Positions 60,907-64,000 of a stretch of DNA of 64,000 nucleotides are shown here, one piece after another. The DNA is taken from NCBI RefSeq assembly GCF_014822185.1, contig NZ_QVLR01000094.1, positions 1-64,000 of the forward strand, given 5' to 3'. Position 1 is the stretch's first letter. Each line of letters starts with the position of its first letter. The notes beneath the pieces were generated by a model. It was not told the DNA's origin and did no database searches. It saw nothing but the letters and a program-made list of their open reading frames with translations. This DNA comes from Azoarcus sp. Aa7 (GTDB taxonomy: Bacteria > Pseudomonadota > Gammaproteobacteria > Burkholderiales > Rhodocyclaceae). A program made the translations under genes and the position numbers.

Positions 60907-62163
60907 TCATGCGGCCTCCTTGAAGGCGGGGTGAAAGCGATAGAACGCTTTGAGCAGCACCGGTCCGAGAAAGGTGGTCAGGGCCACGACGGCCAGCAGC
61001 ACGCCGCCGATCGCGGCGTCGGCCAGGCCGCGGGCGAGGCCGAGCTGGATGAAGATCAGGCCGACCTCGCCCCGCGGCACCATGGCCAGCCCGACGGCAT
61101 GGCGGACCGCGGACGGCGAGCGCAGCACGAAGCCGGCGGCCCATTTGCCGGCCAGCGCTGCCGCCAGCAGAACGGCGGTGAGGCCTGCGAGATAGGGATC
61201 GCGCCAGTCGAAACTGCCGAGGTCCACGCTCGCCCCGACCAGGACGAAGAACACCGGAGCGAAAAGATGGATGAGCGGTCGCATCTGGGTTTCGACACGG
61301 CGGGAAAAGTCCGCGTCCGGAGCCAGCAAGGCCGCCACGCCTCGGCGGAAGGGCAGGCGCAGACGTGCCGGGAGCGTCACGCGGAAGGACGGCCCCAGGG
61401 CAAGCCCGGCGGCGAAGCCACCAAGCAGCACCGGTGCCCCCAGGGCATGGGCGAGCGTACTGAAGAGCAGCACGAGGCTGACCGCCAGGATCAGCAGCAG
61501 GCCGGGGGAGTCGGCGCGGCGGTCGACGGCGGCGATCAGGCTGGCGGTGATTTTCGCCGCCAGCGGGGCCAGCAGCATGAAGAGCCCCACGAACAGCACG
61601 ATCCGCCCCATTCCCGCCGCCGATACCGTCCCGGCATCGACATACTGCTGCAGCACGGCGAGGGTAATAACGCCGAGGATGTCGTCGAGCACGGCGGCAC
61701 CGATGATCACCTGGCCTTCGTCGGATTGCCGACGGCCGACGTCGTCCAGAACCCGCGCCGTGATCCCGATGCTGGTGGCGGTCAGCGTCGCCCCGATCAA
61801 CAGGCTGGTGGTGTGGGACAGCCCGAACAACCAGTACGCGCAGCCGAAGCCCAGCGCCAGGGGCAGGAAGAAGCCGGCCAAGGCCACCGCGACGGAGCGG
61901 GCGCCGGCCCGGCCAAGGCGGGTCAGATCGGCGTCCATCCCCACTTCGAAGAGCAGCAGCACCACCCCGATTTCCGCCAGGGCCTGGAGCGTGGGCGCAG
62001 GCGCCACCCAGCCCAGCAGGGAGGGGCCGAGCACCAGGCCGGCAGCGAGTTCGCCGATCACTGGCGGGATGCCGAGGCGGCCGCAGGCCGCGCCGAAGAT
62101 GCCCGCGGCGAGCAGCAGCGCCGCCAGCATGAGGAATAACTGGTCGATGGGCAGCGGGGTCAT
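60907..62163 (-). CDS. CPA2-family cation:proton antiporter (Na+/H+ or K+/H+)
   Basis: 418-residue membrane protein with about 12 helices, KefB/NapA-type. Seen: PVIGELAAGLVLGPSLLGWV (helix 2), IGVVLLLFEVGMDADL, GATLTATSIGITARVLDD and AAVLDDILGVITLAVLQQY with the paired Asp typical of electrogenic CPA2 exchangers, and PVFFVLVGASVDLGSF in helix 10. No C-terminal TrkA-N domain. The ATG at 62163 overlaps the HD-GYP stop by 4 bp. A link to osmotic or ionic stress fits the betaine theme. Confidence 0.92.
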   Translation of the reverse strand: MTPLPIDQLFLMLAALLLAAGIFGAACGRLGIPPVIGELAAGLVLGPSLLGWVAPAPTLQALAEIGVVLLLFEVGMDADLTRLGRAGARSVAVALAGFFLPLALGFGCAYWLFGLSHTTSLLIGATLTATSIGITARVLDDVGRRQSDEGQVIIGAAVLDDILGVITLAVLQQYVDAGTVSAAGMGRIVLFVGLFMLLAPLAAKITASLIAAVDRRADSPGLLLILAVSLVLLFSTLAHALGAPVLLGGFAAGLALGPSFRVTLPARLRLPFRRGVAALLAPDADFSRRVETQMRPLIHLFAPVFFVLVGASVDLGSFDWRDPYLAGLTAVLLAAALAGKWAAGFVLRSPSAVRHAVGLAMVPRGEVGLIFIQLGLARGLADAAIGGVLLAVVALTTFLGPVLLKAFYRFHPAFKEAA

Positions 62164-62915
62164 GACCGGAACTCCCCTTCGACGCGGCCGGCGGCGATGG
62201 CGGCCCGCAGTTCCATGACTTCGGCACTGATGCGCAGGAACACGGCGACGACATCGGCATCGAAGTGACCTTCGGCGGCGCCGTGCTCGATCATGCCGAG
62301 CGCCCGGTCGACGGGCAGCGCCGGGCGGTAGCAGCGGTCCGACGTGAGGGCGTCGAACACGTCGGCGACGGCGACGATGCGCGCCGCGAGCGGGATCGCT
62401 TCGCCCGCGACGCCATGCGGATAGCCGCCGCCGTCGAAGCGCTCATGATGATGGAGCGCCACCTCGGCCGCCATCTGCAGGACCGGATTGTCGGAACCGC
62501 CGAGGATGGCGGCACCGATCTCGGGATGGCGGCGCATCTCCTGCCATTCCTCGTCCGTCAGACGGCCGGCCTTCTTCAGAATGCGGTCCGGCACGCCGAT
62601 CTTGCCCACGTCGTGCATGCGGCTGGCGTAGAGCAGACGGCCGCACCATTCCTCCGACTGGCCGCAGGCCCGCGCCAGGGCCGCGGAAAAGTGCCCCATG
62701 CGCACCAGGTGCGCGCCGGTGTCGTCGTCCTTGAGTTCGGCCGCGGCCGCCAGCCGCAGGAGTACATCGAAGCGGGCTGCCCGCAGGGCAGCGCAGGCCT
62801 CGTCGCGCTCGCTGCGCACGACGTTCAGATCCTCCGCGTAGCGCAGGACCTGACGGGACAACATGAACAATTCGGGCAGGCAGAGGGGTTCGTTGATGGC
62901 GCGAATAACAGGCAT
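62160..62915 (-). CDS. HD-GYP domain phosphodiesterase-like protein
   Basis: 251 residues, mostly an HD-GYP domain: ELKDDDTGAHLVRMGHF, RMHDVGKIGVPDRILKK (His101-Asp102, HDxGK) and HHHERFDGGGYPHG (~155-168), then ARIVAVADVFDALTSDR. These are the residues needed for c-di-GMP hydrolysis. The N-terminal ~50 residues are a short helical leader, not a receiver domain. Translation is coupled to the antiporter downstream by a 4-bp overlap. The sensor kinase upstream may belong to the same signalling unit. Confidence 0.93.
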   Translation of the reverse strand: MPVIRAINEPLCLPELFMLSRQVLRYAEDLNVVRSERDEACAALRAARFDVLLRLAAAAELKDDDTGAHLVRMGHFSAALARACGQSEEWCGRLLYASRMHDVGKIGVPDRILKKAGRLTDEEWQEMRRHPEIGAAILGGSDNPVLQMAAEVALHHHERFDGGGYPHGVAGEAIPLAARIVAVADVFDALTSDRCYRPALPVDRALGMIEHGAAEGHFDADVVAVFLRISAEVMELRAAIAAGRVEGEFRS

Positions 62916-63037
62916 GGGGGCTCCGGTCCGTCTAAATAAGATAAAATTGATAACAACGACACATTATCACTTTTATCATTTAAGGCGCAAGCGGAAACTG
63001 CCCTCGGGAACACGATGCTCGGCGGCAGGGAAAACGG
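62916..63037 (-). promoter_or_regulatory. AT-rich promoter region of the HD-GYP gene
   Basis: An AT-rich island (62930-62985) in a GC-rich window, with TGATAA occurring twice 3 bp apart on the minus strand and a third in opposite orientation, making TGATAA...TTATCA. Likely promoter and operator; no specific regulator recognised. Confidence 0.45.
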
Positions 63038-64000
63038 TTAAGTCGTGACGGCCGGCAACCAGAGGGTGACTGCGGTGCCCCGGCCGGGTCGGCTGTCGAT
63101 GGCGATCCGGCCGCCGAGGATGGTCATGATTTCCTCGACCAGCGACATGCCCAGCCCGGTGCCCGGAATGGCTCCCGAACTGTCGGCGCGGAAGAAGCGC
63201 TCGCACACCTGCCCGACTTCATCGGCGGTCATGCCGATGCCGTGATCGCGCACAGCGATACCAACTTCTTCGCCCCCCTCGCCGACGAAAATCTCCAGCT
63301 CGATCGCACCGCCGTCGGGAGAGTACTTGTAGGCGTTGGAGAGCACGTTGAGCAGCGCCTGCTCCAGCTTGGCCGCATCGACCCGCACATCGGGCAGGGC
63401 CGCGGCGATGCGGAGGGCCACGCGGCGTGGATCCTCGGGCACCATCAGGTGGCGAAGGGTCGCTTCGACGATCGGCAGCAGCGGCTGCGCTTCGATGCGA
63501 AAGTCCTTGCCGGCGCGGGCCTCGATACGGGCGAGGTCGAGCAGTTCGTTCACCAGCCCGGCAAGGTTGGTCGACTGGCGATGGATGGTCTGCAGCAGGT
63601 CGCGACGGGTGTCGGCATCGAAGTCGCGTTTCAGCAGCAGTTCGGAGAAGCCGTGGATGCTGGCGAGCGGCGTGCGCAGCTCGTGGGCGGCGGTGGACAG
63701 GAACTCGGTCTTCATGCGGTCGAGTTCCGATTCGTGGGTGATGTCCTGGAAATACAGCGCCCGCCCCAGGGGCCGGGCGTCCTCCCCGCGCAGGCGGCGC
63801 ATCGAACGTCTGACGATGGTCAGCCTTGGTTCGCTGCGACGCAGAACGTCGCCGACCGCTTCGTCCAGCTCGGCGATCGGCGTGTACGGGTAGGCCGGGT
63901 CGCACATCGCGGCCATGCGGGCTTCGAAATCGGCTTGGGTCAGGCCGGCCAGGGACTCGGCCTCGCAGCCGCACATGCGCAGGAAGGCCGGATTGGCGTA
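63038..64000 (-). CDS. PAS-containing sensor histidine kinase (partial, 5' end off window)
   Basis: C-terminal 320 residues of a sensor kinase. The visible start reads YANPAFLRMCGCEAESLAGL, the end of a PAS domain, so the gene continues beyond the right edge and the ATG at 63976 is not the true start. Then dimerisation/phosphoacceptor motif LSTAAHELRTPLASIHGFSE, N-box LLNVLSNAYKYSPDGGAI, G1 VRDHGIGMTADEVGQV, F-box CERFFRADSSGAIPGTGLGM, and G2-like region. No membrane segment in the visible part. Lies 122 bp upstream of HD-GYP, same strand. Confidence 0.92.
   Translation of the reverse strand, partial: YANPAFLRMCGCEAESLAGLTQADFEARMAAMCDPAYPYTPIAELDEAVGDVLRRSEPRLTIVRRSMRRLRGEDARPLGRALYFQDITHESELDRMKTEFLSTAAHELRTPLASIHGFSELLLKRDFDADTRRDLLQTIHRQSTNLAGLVNELLDLARIEARAGKDFRIEAQPLLPIVEATLRHLMVPEDPRRVALRIAAALPDVRVDAAKLEQALLNVLSNAYKYSPDGGAIELEIFVGEGGEEVGIAVRDHGIGMTADEVGQVCERFFRADSSGAIPGTGLGMSLVEEIMTILGGRIAIDSRPGRGTAVTLWLPAVTT

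Overview
The window is GC-rich (roughly two thirds G+C by eye) and fully bacterial. Gene content and protein style point to a betaproteobacterium, most likely a Rhodocyclales member of the Thauera/Azoarcus/Aromatoleum kind; that placement is inference. Nearly the whole window concerns choline and glycine betaine: their uptake, oxidation, stepwise demethylation, and disposal of the methyl groups through tetrahydrofolate (THF).

Layout. 1-12081 (minus strand) is a dimethylglycine/sarcosine operon: M19-type dipeptidase, DUF5943 protein, dgcA, dgcB, two ETF-like subunits, a small protein and a terminator, then glyA, serine dehydratase and the start of soxB, which runs off the left edge. 12354-19088 holds a GbdR-like AraC regulator, an MFS transporter, an outer-membrane porin and a BCCT betaine transporter. 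19533-33940 is a corrinoid methyl-transfer module. On the plus strand are a non-pyrrolysine MttB-family methyltransferase, an MFS transporter and a ferredoxin-like protein. On the minus strand are FolE2, a corrinoid-activating (RACE-type) iron-sulfur ATPase, a methyl-THF methyltransferase, MetF, a MetV-like Cys-rich protein, a PF13769-like protein, a DUF1638 protein and the corrinoid protein. Divergent from these are purU, folD and folC. 34095-37393 is a ChaN-like/PDZ protein coupled to an M1 peptidase, flanked by a degenerate 61-bp repeat. 37891-47458 is a defence island: type III-like mod and res, a PHP-SMC-like ATPase, and an AlbA_2/HATPase protein. 47895-58613 returns to choline: betA, betB, betI, a choline ABC transporter (proW, proV, proX), a TorF-like outer-membrane protein, an SMR exporter and a second GbdR-like regulator. 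58779-60906 has two tandem CBU_0592-like membrane proteins and a scar zone with a truncated BCCT gene, an IS256-family transposase remnant and a 3' fragment of tRNA-His. 60907-64000 is a CPA2 antiporter, an HD-GYP protein and a sensor kinase cut by the right edge.

How it fits together. Choline enters by the ABC system and is oxidised to betaine by BetA/BetB; betaine also enters by BCCT. The usual oxygen-dependent first demethylase (GbcAB) is not in the window, but a complete corrinoid methyltransferase system is. The most interesting reading is that betaine is demethylated to dimethylglycine without oxygen by MttB plus the corrinoid protein. The methyl group would go to THF and be oxidised through MetF/MetV, FolD and PurU to formate, while dimethylglycine goes through DgcAB/ETF and sarcosine oxidase to glycine, then serine (GlyA) and pyruvate (SdaA). 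A recurring (A/T)TGCGAC(A/C) motif and BetI-like palindromes in the intergenic regions are candidate operators tying the parts together.
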